64,000 bases of DNA from Thermodesulfobium sp. 4217-1 (GTDB lineage: Bacteria; Thermodesulfobiota; Thermodesulfobiia; Thermodesulfobiales; Thermodesulfobiaceae), in the NCBI RefSeq assembly GCF_039822205.1, contig NZ_JBAGBW010000005.1:25689-89688 (forward strand), given 5' to 3'. Of the stretch, positions 52,822 through 61,693 are shown one piece after another; the stretch's first letter is position 1; the number at the start of each line of letters is the position of its first letter. A program made the translations under genes and the position numbers. Under the pieces are notes generated by a model. That model had not been told where the DNA came from. It was given only the letters and a program-made list of their open reading frames with translations, and did not search any database.

Positions 52822-53364
52822 TTAGCCCTTTACCGTCTTTACTCCCAGATCTAGTGCTTCATAGTTCAGGGGCAAGAGGTGGTGGTATTTTTTTGAAAAA
52901 ACTTTTGGCAAAACTTCCTTTATGCTGTCCACAGGCATAATGTTTGACAAACTTACGTAGGCACCCAGCATAATCATATTAGCCAGCTGTGGTTTGCCCA
53001 TCTGATTTGCAAGATGATTGATTTCAATGCCAATAACCTTCGAAGTCTTTTCAGAGGTTACTTTTTCTTTTATCAAAGATGCATTGTACAACAAAATCCC
53101 ATTTTCTTGTAATGTTGGCGCAAACTTCTCAAGTGATGGCTGATTCATAATTATTAAAGAAGTTGGCTCATCAATATATGGCGAGGAAACAACTTCATCT
53201 GATACAACTACCATACAATTAGCCGTGCCGCCTCTCTGTTCTGGTCCATAACTTGGCAAATAGCTTACTTCCTTGCCAAAATTAAGCCCTGCATAAGCAA
53301 GAACCTGGCCCATAGTCATAACGCCCTGACCACCAAAACCTGCAATAATCAATTCTTCAGTCAT
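52822..53364 (-). CDS. korC: 2-oxoacid:ferredoxin oxidoreductase, gamma subunit
   Basis: A 180-residue subunit of the CoA-linked 2-oxoacid oxidoreductase. GFGGQGVMTMGQVLAYAG, YGPEQRGGTANCMVVVSD and NIMPVDSIKEVLPKVF are the gamma-subunit signatures. It overlaps the beta subunit gene by 8 bases and is last in the D-A-B-C operon. It joins the catalytic subunits and channels the substrate's redox chemistry to ferredoxin. Confidence 0.93.
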   Translation of the reverse strand: MTEELIIAGFGGQGVMTMGQVLAYAGLNFGKEVSYLPSYGPEQRGGTANCMVVVSDEVVSSPYIDEPTSLIIMNQPSLEKFAPTLQENGILLYNASLIKEKVTSEKTSKVIGIEINHLANQMGKPQLANMIMLGAYVSLSNIMPVDSIKEVLPKVFSKKYHHLLPLNYEALDLGVKTVKG

Positions 53365-54106
53365 CTAAACCAACCTCCTTATAAACGCCCAGAGGAAATT
53401 GTTTTGTCATGTTTTCTTCCACCCATTTTGCAGCGTCTACAGGCGGCATGCCCCAACCAGTAGGACAAGCGCTTAAGAATTCAACCAATGAAAAGCCTTT
53501 TTCTTGAAGCTGATATTTGAAAGCCTTTCTGACAGCACTTTTAGCCTTAATGACGTGTTTTGGTGATGAAACCATTACCCTTTCTATGTAAGAAACCCCT
53601 TCGAAAGGAGCAAGCATCTCAGAAACTTTTATTGGATAGCCCTGTTTTTTTACATCCCTCCCTAATGGAGTAGTAGCAGTTTTCATCCCAGGCAAGGTAG
53701 TTGGAGCCATCTGACCACCAGTCATTCCATATATTGCGTTGTTAACAAAGAATACACAAATATTTTCACCTCTTGCAGCAGCATGTACTATTTCAGCAGT
53801 ACCTATTGCAGCGAGGTCTCCATCTCCTTGATAAGTAAGCACGAACTTGCCCTTTGAAACCCTCTTTATTGCTGTAGCTACCGCAGGGGCCCTGCCGTGA
53901 GCAGCCTCAGACACATCAGTATCAAAATACTCATAAATATATACAGCACATCCTACAGGCTGAACAATTATGGTCTTCTCCCTTAGGTCAAATTCATCAA
54001 TTGTTTCAGCAATTAATCTGTGGATGATGCCATGGTGACATCCTGGACAATAGTGAAACTGCTTTTGTGTTAATGACTTTGGTCTTTCAAGAATTTGATT
54101 TGACAT
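53357..54106 (-). CDS. korB: 2-oxoacid:ferredoxin oxidoreductase, beta subunit
   Basis: A 249-residue TPP-binding subunit. CPGCHHGIIHRL, the TPP motif TYQGDGDLAAIGTAE and the downstream NNAIYGMTGGQMAPTT are complete. It works with the alpha subunit to decarboxylate a 2-oxoacid and reduce ferredoxin. It overlaps korC by 8 bases and follows korA by 2 bases. Its motifs fit the 2-oxoglutarate/branched-chain (Kor/Vor) rather than the fused pyruvate enzyme. Confidence 0.93.
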   Translation of the reverse strand: MSNQILERPKSLTQKQFHYCPGCHHGIIHRLIAETIDEFDLREKTIIVQPVGCAVYIYEYFDTDVSEAAHGRAPAVATAIKRVSKGKFVLTYQGDGDLAAIGTAEIVHAAARGENICVFFVNNAIYGMTGGQMAPTTLPGMKTATTPLGRDVKKQGYPIKVSEMLAPFEGVSYIERVMVSSPKHVIKAKSAVRKAFKYQLQEKGFSLVEFLSACPTGWGMPPVDAAKWVEENMTKQFPLGVYKEVGLDD

Positions 54107-54108
54107 AT

Positions 54109-55161
54109 CTATACTCCCCTTTCCAGAAGAGATTTTAGTTTAATATAAAGTTCATTGGGAGATGGAACTACCCCGCCAGCTCTTCCGTAAAACTTTACTT
54201 CGATCTCGTCTGGCACTATGCGCCTAACATCTTCGAGCATCTGGCCATAGCTCATCTCACTAACAAACACCTGCTTTGCCTTCATTGAAGCGCTCTTCAA
54301 AGCGCTCTCAGGAAATGGCCAAAGAGAAATTGGCCTAAAAATTCCAACCTTTTTCCCTTCTCCCCTTAACTTCTGTACAGCATTTTTCAATATTCTTGCT
54401 ACAGTTCCATAAGCCACAACCAAAATTTCCATATCGTCAGATATATCCTCTTCGTACTTTATCTCGTCATCGATATTTTTAAATTTCTCCTGTAGATGGA
54501 GATTGTGCTCTTCTAACCCTTTTGGATCAAGATAAAAAGAAAATATCTTATTTGCAGGCCTTCCCTTTGCTCCGGTAAGCGCCCAATTTTTCACAGAAGG
54601 TTTGCTGGCGCCCTGTTCTGGCAAGCTAACGGGTTCCATAATCTGACCCAGCGCTCCATCTGCCAAAATCATAACTGGATGCCTATATTTTTCTGTTATG
54701 TCAAATGCGTCATAAACCATAGATGCTGCCTCAGAAACAGATGATGGAGCAAATGTGATTAGTTTGTAATCTCCATGTCCACCGCCTTTTGTAGACTGAA
54801 AATAATCGCTTTGGGATGGCTGGATGTTTCCAAGTCCAGGACCGCCTCTCATAACGTTTATTAGAACGGCAGGCAGCTCTGCACCCACCAAATATGAAAT
54901 TCCTTCCTGCATTAAGCTTACACCAGGGCTAGAAGACGATGTCATGACCCTTACCCCAGCAGCTGCAGCACCATAAACCATATTTATAACTGATACCTCG
55001 CTTTCAGCCTGTAAAAATACTCCTCCAGCTTCTGGCATCCTTCTTGACATATAGTGAATTAGCTCTGTCTGAGGAGTAATAGGATAACCAAAATAGGCAC
55101 TACATCCAGCCCTTATTGCCGCCTCAGCCATAGCTTCCGTCCCTTTCATTAAAACTCTCAC
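54109..55161 (-). CDS. korA: 2-oxoacid:ferredoxin oxidoreductase, alpha subunit
   Basis: A 350-residue alpha subunit (VorB/KorA type). GCSAYFGYPITPQTEL at the start, AESEVSVINMVYGAAAAG, TSSSSPGVSLMQEG and the C-terminal EMSYGQMLEDVRR region are family features. It carries the pyrimidine-side and CoA-site residues. With the D, B and C subunits it forms a four-subunit complex. The substrate is 2-oxoglutarate or a branched-chain 2-oxoacid; the sequence alone does not separate them. Confidence 0.92.
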   Translation of the reverse strand: MRVLMKGTEAMAEAAIRAGCSAYFGYPITPQTELIHYMSRRMPEAGGVFLQAESEVSVINMVYGAAAAGVRVMTSSSSPGVSLMQEGISYLVGAELPAVLINVMRGGPGLGNIQPSQSDYFQSTKGGGHGDYKLITFAPSSVSEAASMVYDAFDITEKYRHPVMILADGALGQIMEPVSLPEQGASKPSVKNWALTGAKGRPANKIFSFYLDPKGLEEHNLHLQEKFKNIDDEIKYEEDISDDMEILVVAYGTVARILKNAVQKLRGEGKKVGIFRPISLWPFPESALKSASMKAKQVFVSEMSYGQMLEDVRRIVPDEIEVKFYGRAGGVVPSPNELYIKLKSLLERGV

Positions 55162-55185
55162 AATATCCCTCCTTTACAAAGCTTT

Positions 55186-55410
55186 TTATTTTTCTACTTC
55201 TACTTTTTCGTCTCTATAAACTGTTATTGCAGTATCGGGGCAAACCATATAGCAAAACCCACAGCCTTTACAATCTTCTCCTACAAACTCACTAACTTTG
55301 TAGCTTTTTGAATTGAAATTTTCTCCAATCCTTAGGTTTCCAAAATTGCACGCTGCTACGCATAGGCCACAGCCTTTGCATCTTTCTTGATCAATTACTA
55401 CCTTTGCCAT
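55186..55410 (-). CDS. korD: Oxidoreductase-associated 2[4Fe-4S] ferredoxin subunit
   Basis: A 74-residue ferredoxin with two C-x2-C-x2-C-x3-C(P) motifs: CKGCGLCVAACNF and CKGCGFCYMVCP. I use the ATG at 55410, because GGGAGGA precedes it, over the longer start at 55437. It is first of korDABC and passes electrons from the catalytic subunits. Confidence 0.93.
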   Translation of the reverse strand: MAKVVIDQERCKGCGLCVAACNFGNLRIGENFNSKSYKVSEFVGEDCKGCGFCYMVCPDTAITVYRDEKVEVEK

Positions 55411-55415
55411 CTTAT

Positions 55416-56081
55416 TTAGTTCCTCCCTTCTTCCCATGGATAGAATAAAAAAGGATTTATAGGAATATAGTTTTTAAAATCTTTTGCGAAATCTTCCTGA
55501 ACAAATCTAAAGAGAACCTCAAGATTTAGCTTTTCTACAATATCATTGGCCAAATTTTCTCCAAAGGTCAATTCTTCTAATGTAGCTCCTGCGCCCAGAT
55601 AAAGGTTTATTATCACATTTTTGAAAACAAGCTTGCTCGAATCCTGGATAGACTTGATCGTTTCAAGCACTGCCTCGTACGAGCTTGAAAATGGCCTGAA
55701 TGGGTTAAATACAAAAATTGGCACAGTGTTTCTCTTAACCAAAACATCGTTCAATGAACCCAGAACAACAGATCCATCGCTATTGCCACCCACATCAATA
55801 ATTAAAAAGTTCCTATAATCCTCAATCAAACCTCTAATTTTATATGCGACAATCGGCAGATCCAGATTGATATATTCCTCTGGAACACTGACTATTTCAT
55901 AGGGGAATTTAAGATTCATCTCATTTTTCACATGTCTTATGGTTCTCATAATCTTTACATTATCAAGATCTACAATCGTCACAGGATTGTCTTTAGACAA
56001 TAAATAGCCCAAATTTAAAACGATCTCTGATTTGCCAGAGCCCGCTTCGCCACAAAGAATATAAGCAGGATAGTTATTCAT
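55416..56081 (-). CDS. P-loop ATPase (MinD/CobQ-like)
   Basis: A 221-residue cytosolic protein with a Walker A motif GEAGSGKSE near the start, a Walker B-like LIIDVGGNSDG, and a C-terminal region without known domain. The start ATG 56081 has AAGGGAG in front; the longer frame from 56138 has none. MinD/CobQ-like ATPases activate or load metal clusters and move proteins. Its place between the acyl-CoA synthetase and the korDABC genes suggests a role in assembly or regulation of this metabolic block; its target is unknown. Confidence 0.65.
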   Translation of the reverse strand: MNNYPAYILCGEAGSGKSEIVLNLGYLLSKDNPVTIVDLDNVKIMRTIRHVKNEMNLKFPYEIVSVPEEYINLDLPIVAYKIRGLIEDYRNFLIIDVGGNSDGSVVLGSLNDVLVKRNTVPIFVFNPFRPFSSSYEAVLETIKSIQDSSKLVFKNVIINLYLGAGATLEELTFGENLANDIVEKLNLEVLFRFVQEDFAKDFKNYIPINPFLFYPWEEGRN

Positions 56082-56127
56082 TTTTTCTCCCTTATTAGAA
56101 AAAGGCAAACAGTTGATATTAAAATCC

Positions 56128-58260
56128 TCATTTTTCAAGGAGCACTCTGGAATCTACTATGACCACAGAATCTTTATAAGCAAAAACGGGATTGAATTCC
56201 ATTTCCTTAACTTCTGGGTGTAAATATAACACCTCAGAAAACTTGACAAGTAACTCAGCTATCTTCTCCTGATCCACAGGATCTTCTCCTCTTACCCCTG
56301 TCAAGATCTTATATGATTTTAATTCTTTGACCATATCCATAGCAATTTGTTTGGTTATTGGAGCCATTGCAAAAGCTACGTCTTTCAAAACTTCCACGTA
56401 AATACCGCCGAGACCGAACATGACCATGGGCCCAAAATACCTATCATTAAAGCCGCCGACAATAAGCTCCACGCCTTTCTTCTCCATTTTTTGGTATGAT
56501 ATTCCCATTATTTTTGCACTCGGATCGTATTTGTTAGCATTTTCAGTAATATTTTTATATGCATCAACCAATTCATCTTTTGATTTAATGCCTAAAATTA
56601 CACCACCAGCATCGGTTTTGTGAATTATTTCATGTGATACCACCTTGGCCACGCCTGGAAACACAATATTATTTGAATTGAGTATATCCTCTATAGATGA
56701 GAAAAAATAGCTCTGCGAAAGAGGCATTTTATAATCGTTTAGGAATTCTGAAAGAAATGGCTCTATCAAAGAAGTCTTGTTCGACTTCAAGGTCTTTGAA
56801 GTTATGCTCTTTGCTTTTTTAGATGCTTTTAGAGAAGTTTTTTCGCCCTGCCAGCTATCCTTTTCTCTGAACTTCGTATACAAAGATGATATATATAACG
56901 AGTCAATACAATCTATTATATTGTTGTATACGAGCATTCCCTTCTTTTCCAGCTTAAGTTTTATTTTATTTGTATAATTTCCGCCAATCATAATTGAATA
57001 ATAAGGTTTTGAGCTCATAGCTATCTCAGCTGGCAAAACGCTTACTATCTTTTCGTCCATACCAGGAACCTGTACAAGATTTATTCCCAAAACAGCATCC
57101 ACATCGTCATCTGCTTGGATAATCTTCAGTGACTTAACATAATCATCCTCATTTCCAGATCCGGTAATGTCCACAGGATTGTTTACGCTGGCAAAAACTG
57201 GCAAAAAGCTTTTTAATTTTTCCTTAGTAGAATCGGATAAGCTTGACATTTTAAAGGATTTCTCCATTGCATAATCAGTTGTCATAACTCCCGCTCCGCC
57301 ACCATTGGTCAAAATCGCAACTTTATTTCCCGTTACAGGTCCCGATCTAACCAATGCTTTGGCAGCATTAAACAATTCCCTATAGTCTCGTACCATAATT
57401 AGGCCTGCTTGTTTGCACGCACTTTTGAAAAGCAGCCCACTGCCAGCCATGCTGCCAGTGTGAGACGCAGCAGCTTTTGTGCCCTCCTCGGAAAGGCCAG
57501 CCTTCATAATTAAAATTGGTTTCTTTTTAGAAGCAGCGCTAGCCTTTTCAAAAAAAACCCTCGGATTCTCTATCCCCTCTATATAGAGGCATATTACTTG
57601 TGTGTCGTCGTCTTCTATCAGGTAGTCAATTAAGTCGAGCTCATTTACGTCAGCCTTGTTCCCGTAAGAAACGCCCTTAGATATGCCAATCTTTTCAGAC
57701 GCTGCCCAGTCCATAATAGCAGCAAGAAATGCTCCGCTTTGCGACAAAAATGCTATGCTGCCCGGACCAGGTCTTGCTTGTTTTTGTTTTGATAGAAAGG
57801 ATGTATCAAGCCTGGATTTTGCGTCGTAAATGCCCAAACAATTCGGACCTATTAGTCTCATTGAATATCTTTTTGCGATATCTAAGAGCTGATCCTCCAA
57901 GTCTTTTTTGCCTACTTCTTTGAAACCAGATGTTACAATAATAGCCCCCAAACAACCAGCCCTGCCAGCATCTTCTAAAACAATTGGCACAATTTCTCTA
58001 GGCACAGAAATTATGGCAAGATCTACTGGCTCAAACAAGTCCTGAAAGCTCGGGTAGGCTCTCATCCCCAGAATTTCTGTAGCATTAGGGTTGATTGGAA
58101 AAACCTGCCCTTTGAAATCAAGAAGGTTCTCCAAAATAGTATAGCCTACAGCGCCAGGCTTTCTTGAAGCTCCCAATACAGCGACATTTCTCGGATTAAA
58201 GAAAAAATCAAGCTCAGACTGCTCCCTGTTACCATTAGATGAGTGCACTAAAATGTCCAC
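56128..58260 (-). CDS. Acyl-CoA synthetase (ADP-forming), fused alpha-beta
   Basis: A 710-residue enzyme that converts acyl-CoA, ADP and phosphate to acid, CoA and ATP (or the reverse). The alpha part has the CoA-binding Rossmann region (NPRNVAVLGASRKPGAVG) and the phospho-His motif AASHTGSMAGS; the beta part (from about residue 480) is an ATP-grasp domain (FPGVAKVVSHEIIHKTDAGGV). This fused form is found in archaea and some anaerobic bacteria. It lies directly upstream of the Kor operon, so acyl-CoA made there could yield ATP. The start is GTG. Confidence 0.9.
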   Translation of the reverse strand: MDILVHSSNGNREQSELDFFFNPRNVAVLGASRKPGAVGYTILENLLDFKGQVFPINPNATEILGMRAYPSFQDLFEPVDLAIISVPREIVPIVLEDAGRAGCLGAIIVTSGFKEVGKKDLEDQLLDIAKRYSMRLIGPNCLGIYDAKSRLDTSFLSKQKQARPGPGSIAFLSQSGAFLAAIMDWAASEKIGISKGVSYGNKADVNELDLIDYLIEDDDTQVICLYIEGIENPRVFFEKASAASKKKPILIMKAGLSEEGTKAAASHTGSMAGSGLLFKSACKQAGLIMVRDYRELFNAAKALVRSGPVTGNKVAILTNGGGAGVMTTDYAMEKSFKMSSLSDSTKEKLKSFLPVFASVNNPVDITGSGNEDDYVKSLKIIQADDDVDAVLGINLVQVPGMDEKIVSVLPAEIAMSSKPYYSIMIGGNYTNKIKLKLEKKGMLVYNNIIDCIDSLYISSLYTKFREKDSWQGEKTSLKASKKAKSITSKTLKSNKTSLIEPFLSEFLNDYKMPLSQSYFFSSIEDILNSNNIVFPGVAKVVSHEIIHKTDAGGVILGIKSKDELVDAYKNITENANKYDPSAKIMGISYQKMEKKGVELIVGGFNDRYFGPMVMFGLGGIYVEVLKDVAFAMAPITKQIAMDMVKELKSYKILTGVRGEDPVDQEKIAELLVKFSEVLYLHPEVKEMEFNPVFAYKDSVVIVDSRVLLEK

Positions 58261-58268
58261 TTCCTCTC

Positions 58269-58751
58269 TTACAGTATATTTTGATCTTTGTTAGAAGCCA
58301 AAAAGCTATTAATCTCTTCTACTATAAGCTCAACTAATCTTGGGAGTTTTTCTTTCAATGGCTGACTAAGTTCCATAGAAAAGTCCAAATTCATTGGTTC
58401 CATGCCAAAAAAAACACTTTTCTTTGGCTTCTTATCAGCAAATTCAGCTAATCTCAGTGTCTCTGGGATTCCTATCTGATGGGGAGATAGCGCAACGCTT
58501 CTTTGATACTTCATCTCTTCAGGGTTATATTTATACATGGTGCCAGGTTCGTTGCCTCCCCTTATTGCATCCACAAATATAAGTAGATCTACCCCTTCAA
58601 AATAAACGATCAAATCAGGTCCGCTTGTGCCTCCTGCCAAAAGCTCTACTTCCTTAGGTAAAGAAATCTTTTCCAATTCCTTTATCACATGAACTCCTAA
58701 TCCATCATCTCCCTGTATCTCATTTCCAATTCCTATTACAACTATCTTCAT
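58269..58751 (-). CDS. [NiFe] hydrogenase maturation endopeptidase
   Basis: A 160-residue protease of the HyaD/HybD/HycI family that removes the C-terminal tail of a hydrogenase large subunit after Ni insertion. GIGNEIQGDDGLGVHV gives the Glu/Asp of the Ni-binding site, the second Asp is in FVDAIRGG and the His is in LSPHQIG. The hydrogenase at 60-62.7 kb carries a cleavable 15-residue tail after DPCLACAIH, so it is the natural client. It lies 8 bases upstream of the acyl-CoA synthetase. Confidence 0.9.
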   Translation of the reverse strand: MKIVVIGIGNEIQGDDGLGVHVIKELEKISLPKEVELLAGGTSGPDLIVYFEGVDLLIFVDAIRGGNEPGTMYKYNPEEMKYQRSVALSPHQIGIPETLRLAEFADKKPKKSVFFGMEPMNLDFSMELSQPLKEKLPRLVELIVEEINSFLASNKDQNIL

Positions 58752-58903
58752 AATTTCCCCTTAAAAAAGATTTAACCCCTAACAAATAACAAACAATTAA
58801 ATTATGAATTGGTTTTTTATTTTTGTCAAATAAGTTAAACTAATAGCTACAATTGAGTATAAAAAAACTATAAAAAAGTTTTAATATACGTTACACTTGG
58901 TAC

Positions 58904-59437
58904 TTATACGATAGTATTTATCTGGGTGCTTTTAGAATTTCCTGAATTAGATTGACTTTTCTGTCTTTCCATTATTGTTTTTTGCTCTTGAGCTTGAATA
59001 ATAGCCATTTGGGCTCGAGATGCCACAGTGTAATCTTGAGTGGAAGGTTGAGCAGGAGCTAAAGCAGCACTAATAACAGTATCCATTTTTTGGATTGTAG
59101 CGTCGGGATTATTTGGAACAGGAGAGACGTCTATGTTTACATCACCTCCCACAGCATAGAGCTTACCATCAGGACCTGTTACGTAAACATAGTTTGGGCC
59201 CGAAGTGGCCAAACCTCCTGATGCAGCAATATGAGCTTGTTCGTGAGCACGTACTTCCTGATCGGTCTTTATCAACTGTTGTAGTTGTTGCTCAACTTGA
59301 GCAGAAAACTTTTGTTTTAATAAAGAAGTAGCGTTGCTACTAGAGTTCTGATTTGATACGCTTGACACACTAGAAGCATTATTTTTTCCAGAGGAACCAA
59401 TATCATTTGACACCAACATACTATTGGTTTCAGACAT
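58904..59437 (-). CDS. Putative SprA-like metalloprotease (CJM1_0395 family)
   Basis: A 177-residue protein. The N-terminal ~55 residues are low complexity (Ser, Asn, Gln rich). The core has HEQAH (an HExxH zinc-protease motif, about residues 63-67) in VRAHEQAHIAASGGLATSGP, then YAVGGDVNIDVSPVPNNP and an Ala-rich helix. This matches the SprA-related family, probable metalloproteases of bacterial cell envelopes. It lies between the hydrogenase operon terminator and the hydrogenase protease gene, on the same strand. Its target is unknown. Confidence 0.75.
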   Translation of the reverse strand: MSETNSMLVSNDIGSSGKNNASSVSSVSNQNSSSNATSLLKQKFSAQVEQQLQQLIKTDQEVRAHEQAHIAASGGLATSGPNYVYVTGPDGKLYAVGGDVNIDVSPVPNNPDATIQKMDTVISAALAPAQPSTQDYTVASRAQMAIIQAQEQKTIMERQKSQSNSGNSKSTQINTIV

Positions 59438-59484
59438 TTTAATCCTCCAACCGTATATATACTACATTATATTATATAATAAAA

Positions 59485-59510
59485 CCCCGGATTTAACATA
59501 CAATCCGGGG
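59485..59510 (-). terminator. Terminator of the hydrogenase operon
   Basis: A 9-bp GC-rich stem (59485-59493 with 59502-59510) and 8-base loop, followed leftward by TTTTATTAT, lies 25 bases after the stop of the cytochrome b gene. Confidence 0.85.
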
Positions 59511-59535
59511 CAATAAGTTAAAAATAAATTTAATC

Positions 59536-60117
59536 TTAATCCTTTTTTGCGATACCAAAGAACATAAGCGGAACCTGATCCCATGCCTCTGTGACTGACA
59601 GGTATGCATGACCAATTATAAACATGATGAACGCAAACATACCAAAATAGTGCCACAGCCTCAATGTATACAAACCACCAAAGAAGTGCACTACTCCAGC
59701 AAAACTGCCCGTAGGCCACAAAAGCGCAAAACCTGTAGTTGCCTGAAAGATGAAAAGAACAATCAAAAGCCAGCTATAAGCTACCTTCTGAAGTGGATTA
59801 TATTTTCCAGTATGAGGATGCGGACCTATAAATAAATAGTATTTAATCTGAGGAATGATATTTTTAATGTCTTCTCCTGTATAGGCAAATTCCTTCCAGT
59901 CCTTATCAGAACCAGCAAATGCAAAATAAACTCTAAATATTGCATTTAGAATCCAGATAAACGCTAGTGAAAGGTGAAGCCATATAAGAGATCCCATCCA
60001 GCCAGGTGCAAATGGGCTGTGGATATACCATCCCGACACAATAAGACCTATCATGCAAAGCAAATTTATCCAGTGCATAGTTCTTTGTGGAAGCGGATGC
60101 TCTTCTAAACGCGCCAT
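59536..60117 (-). CDS. [NiFe] hydrogenase cytochrome b subunit
   Basis: A 193-residue membrane protein with four helices and several His that can bind two hemes b (HPLPQRTMHWINLL, WLHLSLAF, FFGGLYTLRLWHYFG). It accepts electrons from the Fe-S subunit and reduces quinone. The frame begins earlier at 60198, but the ATG at 60117 is preceded by GGGAGG and matches the family start, so I use it. It is the last gene of the small-large-cytochrome operon. Confidence 0.9.
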   Translation of the reverse strand: MARLEEHPLPQRTMHWINLLCMIGLIVSGWYIHSPFAPGWMGSLIWLHLSLAFIWILNAIFRVYFAFAGSDKDWKEFAYTGEDIKNIIPQIKYYLFIGPHPHTGKYNPLQKVAYSWLLIVLFIFQATTGFALLWPTGSFAGVVHFFGGLYTLRLWHYFGMFAFIMFIIGHAYLSVTEAWDQVPLMFFGIAKKD

Positions 60118-60128
60118 AGTATACCTCC

Positions 60129-61691
60129 CTACTCCACAACAAACTTCAAGATGCGGTTGCTCTCTGGATGAATAATGTGAATTGCGCAAGCCAAACATGG
60201 GTCAAATGACCTGATATTTCTTACTACGTTGACTGGATTTTCTGGATCAGGTACAGGAATACCTATGAGAGACTGCTCGAATTGACCACGAACGTTGTTC
60301 GCATCTCTTGGAGAACCATTCCAAGTAGTAGGAACGACCTGCTGATAATTTTTGAGCTTTCCACCTTCAATGATTGCCCAGTGGCTCAAAAATCCTCTCG
60401 GTGCCTCTACAAATCCTGCTCCCTTTCCGGTATTGGGTGTAGGCTTGTCGTCATTTACTATTAGCGGACCCTTGCCCATTAGTCCTGCCAACTGGTCTAC
60501 CCACTTCAAAACGTTTCTTGCAACGTCAACGGCCTGGTAAGATCTTGCAGCATGACGAGCCAAAAATCCCGGTTTGATGTTTAACTTAGTAACAATATCC
60601 ATAAATTCCTTTGGTTGGGTAGTCATAGCCCAAGCAAGAGGACCCACTTCGTAAGGCTTTCCGTCGTAACGAGGAGCCTTCACGAAGCTATAAGCACCTT
60701 CTTTTGTTAGGTTAAATTTTGTCTGACCTTCATATGGTGCGAGCAGTGGCTGATTATTTGAGTAATCATACCAAGAGTGCGCTACCGATTCTGCAATCTT
60801 TTGACCATCCAAGGGTTGGACTGCGCCAAGATTACCATCTGTAACTACTCCGCCCTTCCACAAAAAGTCCTTGCCGCTTTCATCTGCCTGAAATTCTGGA
60901 CCTGAGAGATAGTTATTGTACCCTCCGCCAAGACCAGCCTGGCCTACAGGAAGAAGCGGACCTGCTCCAAGAAAGAGTATGTCTTTCCAGTAAACGTTCT
61001 CTACAAAATCTATCACCTTTAAGATAGATTCCTTATATTTTATTAGATCTTCCAAATTTGGATGATAAGTTACGCCACCTTGGATTATTCCTGCCTGGTG
61101 AGGTGATTTACCGCCAAAAATAGCCACACACTTCTGTGCAATGGCCCTTGCCTCGATAGCTTGCAAATAGTGGCTGACAAGGGTAGTTACTATTTCAGGA
61201 TCTGTAAGCGTATATTGATCGTTTTTATATGTAGGGGTAAAAGGCGAAGTATCGTTTGCCTTTACAAGTGAGACTATCTTGTCCTTTATTGCCAAGAGCT
61301 TTGGATCATTCCCCTTATAGCCTGCAACTGCTGTAATATCGATATAGTCAGGAGCGTTTAAATTATAAAAGATCTGTATATGGTCTCCCATATGAAGTGC
61401 TGCAAGCATAAGATTCCTAAGAAGTATTCCTGCCTCTGGAACCTTGCATCCGTATGCCATATCCAGAGTCCTTGAAGAGGCCATTCCATGCACCAGTGTG
61501 CACACGCCGCAAGATCTCTCAGTAACGTAAATGGCATCCATTGGTTGTCTGCCAAGGAGCATTGCCTCGAATCCCCTTGCCATAGTACCTGTAGACCATG
61601 CGTCCTTAACTACGCCATTTTCAACCTCTACTTCTATTCTTAAATGGCCTTCTATTCTTGTAACTGGATCAATTACTATTTTGTTCGCCAT
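60129..61691 (-). CDS. [NiFe] hydrogenase large subunit
   Basis: A 520-residue catalytic subunit that oxidises H2. The Ni-Fe ligands are in RSCGVC (Cys61, Cys64) and C-terminal DPCLACAIH (Cys499, Cys502, His505), followed by a 15-residue tail removed by the maturation protease. All four ligands are Cys, so it is not a selenocysteine enzyme. It is group 1, periplasm-facing with the Tat-exported small subunit. It follows the small subunit gene by two bases. Confidence 0.96.
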   Translation of the reverse strand: MANKIVIDPVTRIEGHLRIEVEVENGVVKDAWSTGTMARGFEAMLLGRQPMDAIYVTERSCGVCTLVHGMASSRTLDMAYGCKVPEAGILLRNLMLAALHMGDHIQIFYNLNAPDYIDITAVAGYKGNDPKLLAIKDKIVSLVKANDTSPFTPTYKNDQYTLTDPEIVTTLVSHYLQAIEARAIAQKCVAIFGGKSPHQAGIIQGGVTYHPNLEDLIKYKESILKVIDFVENVYWKDILFLGAGPLLPVGQAGLGGGYNNYLSGPEFQADESGKDFLWKGGVVTDGNLGAVQPLDGQKIAESVAHSWYDYSNNQPLLAPYEGQTKFNLTKEGAYSFVKAPRYDGKPYEVGPLAWAMTTQPKEFMDIVTKLNIKPGFLARHAARSYQAVDVARNVLKWVDQLAGLMGKGPLIVNDDKPTPNTGKGAGFVEAPRGFLSHWAIIEGGKLKNYQQVVPTTWNGSPRDANNVRGQFEQSLIGIPVPDPENPVNVVRNIRSFDPCLACAIHIIHPESNRILKFVVE

Positions 61692-61693
61692 AA

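Noticed and set aside
60129-61691. Selenocysteine-containing hydrogenase
   Set aside because: The active-site motif is DPCLACAIH with TGT/TGC Cys codons and no in-frame TGA, so it is a normal [NiFe] enzyme.
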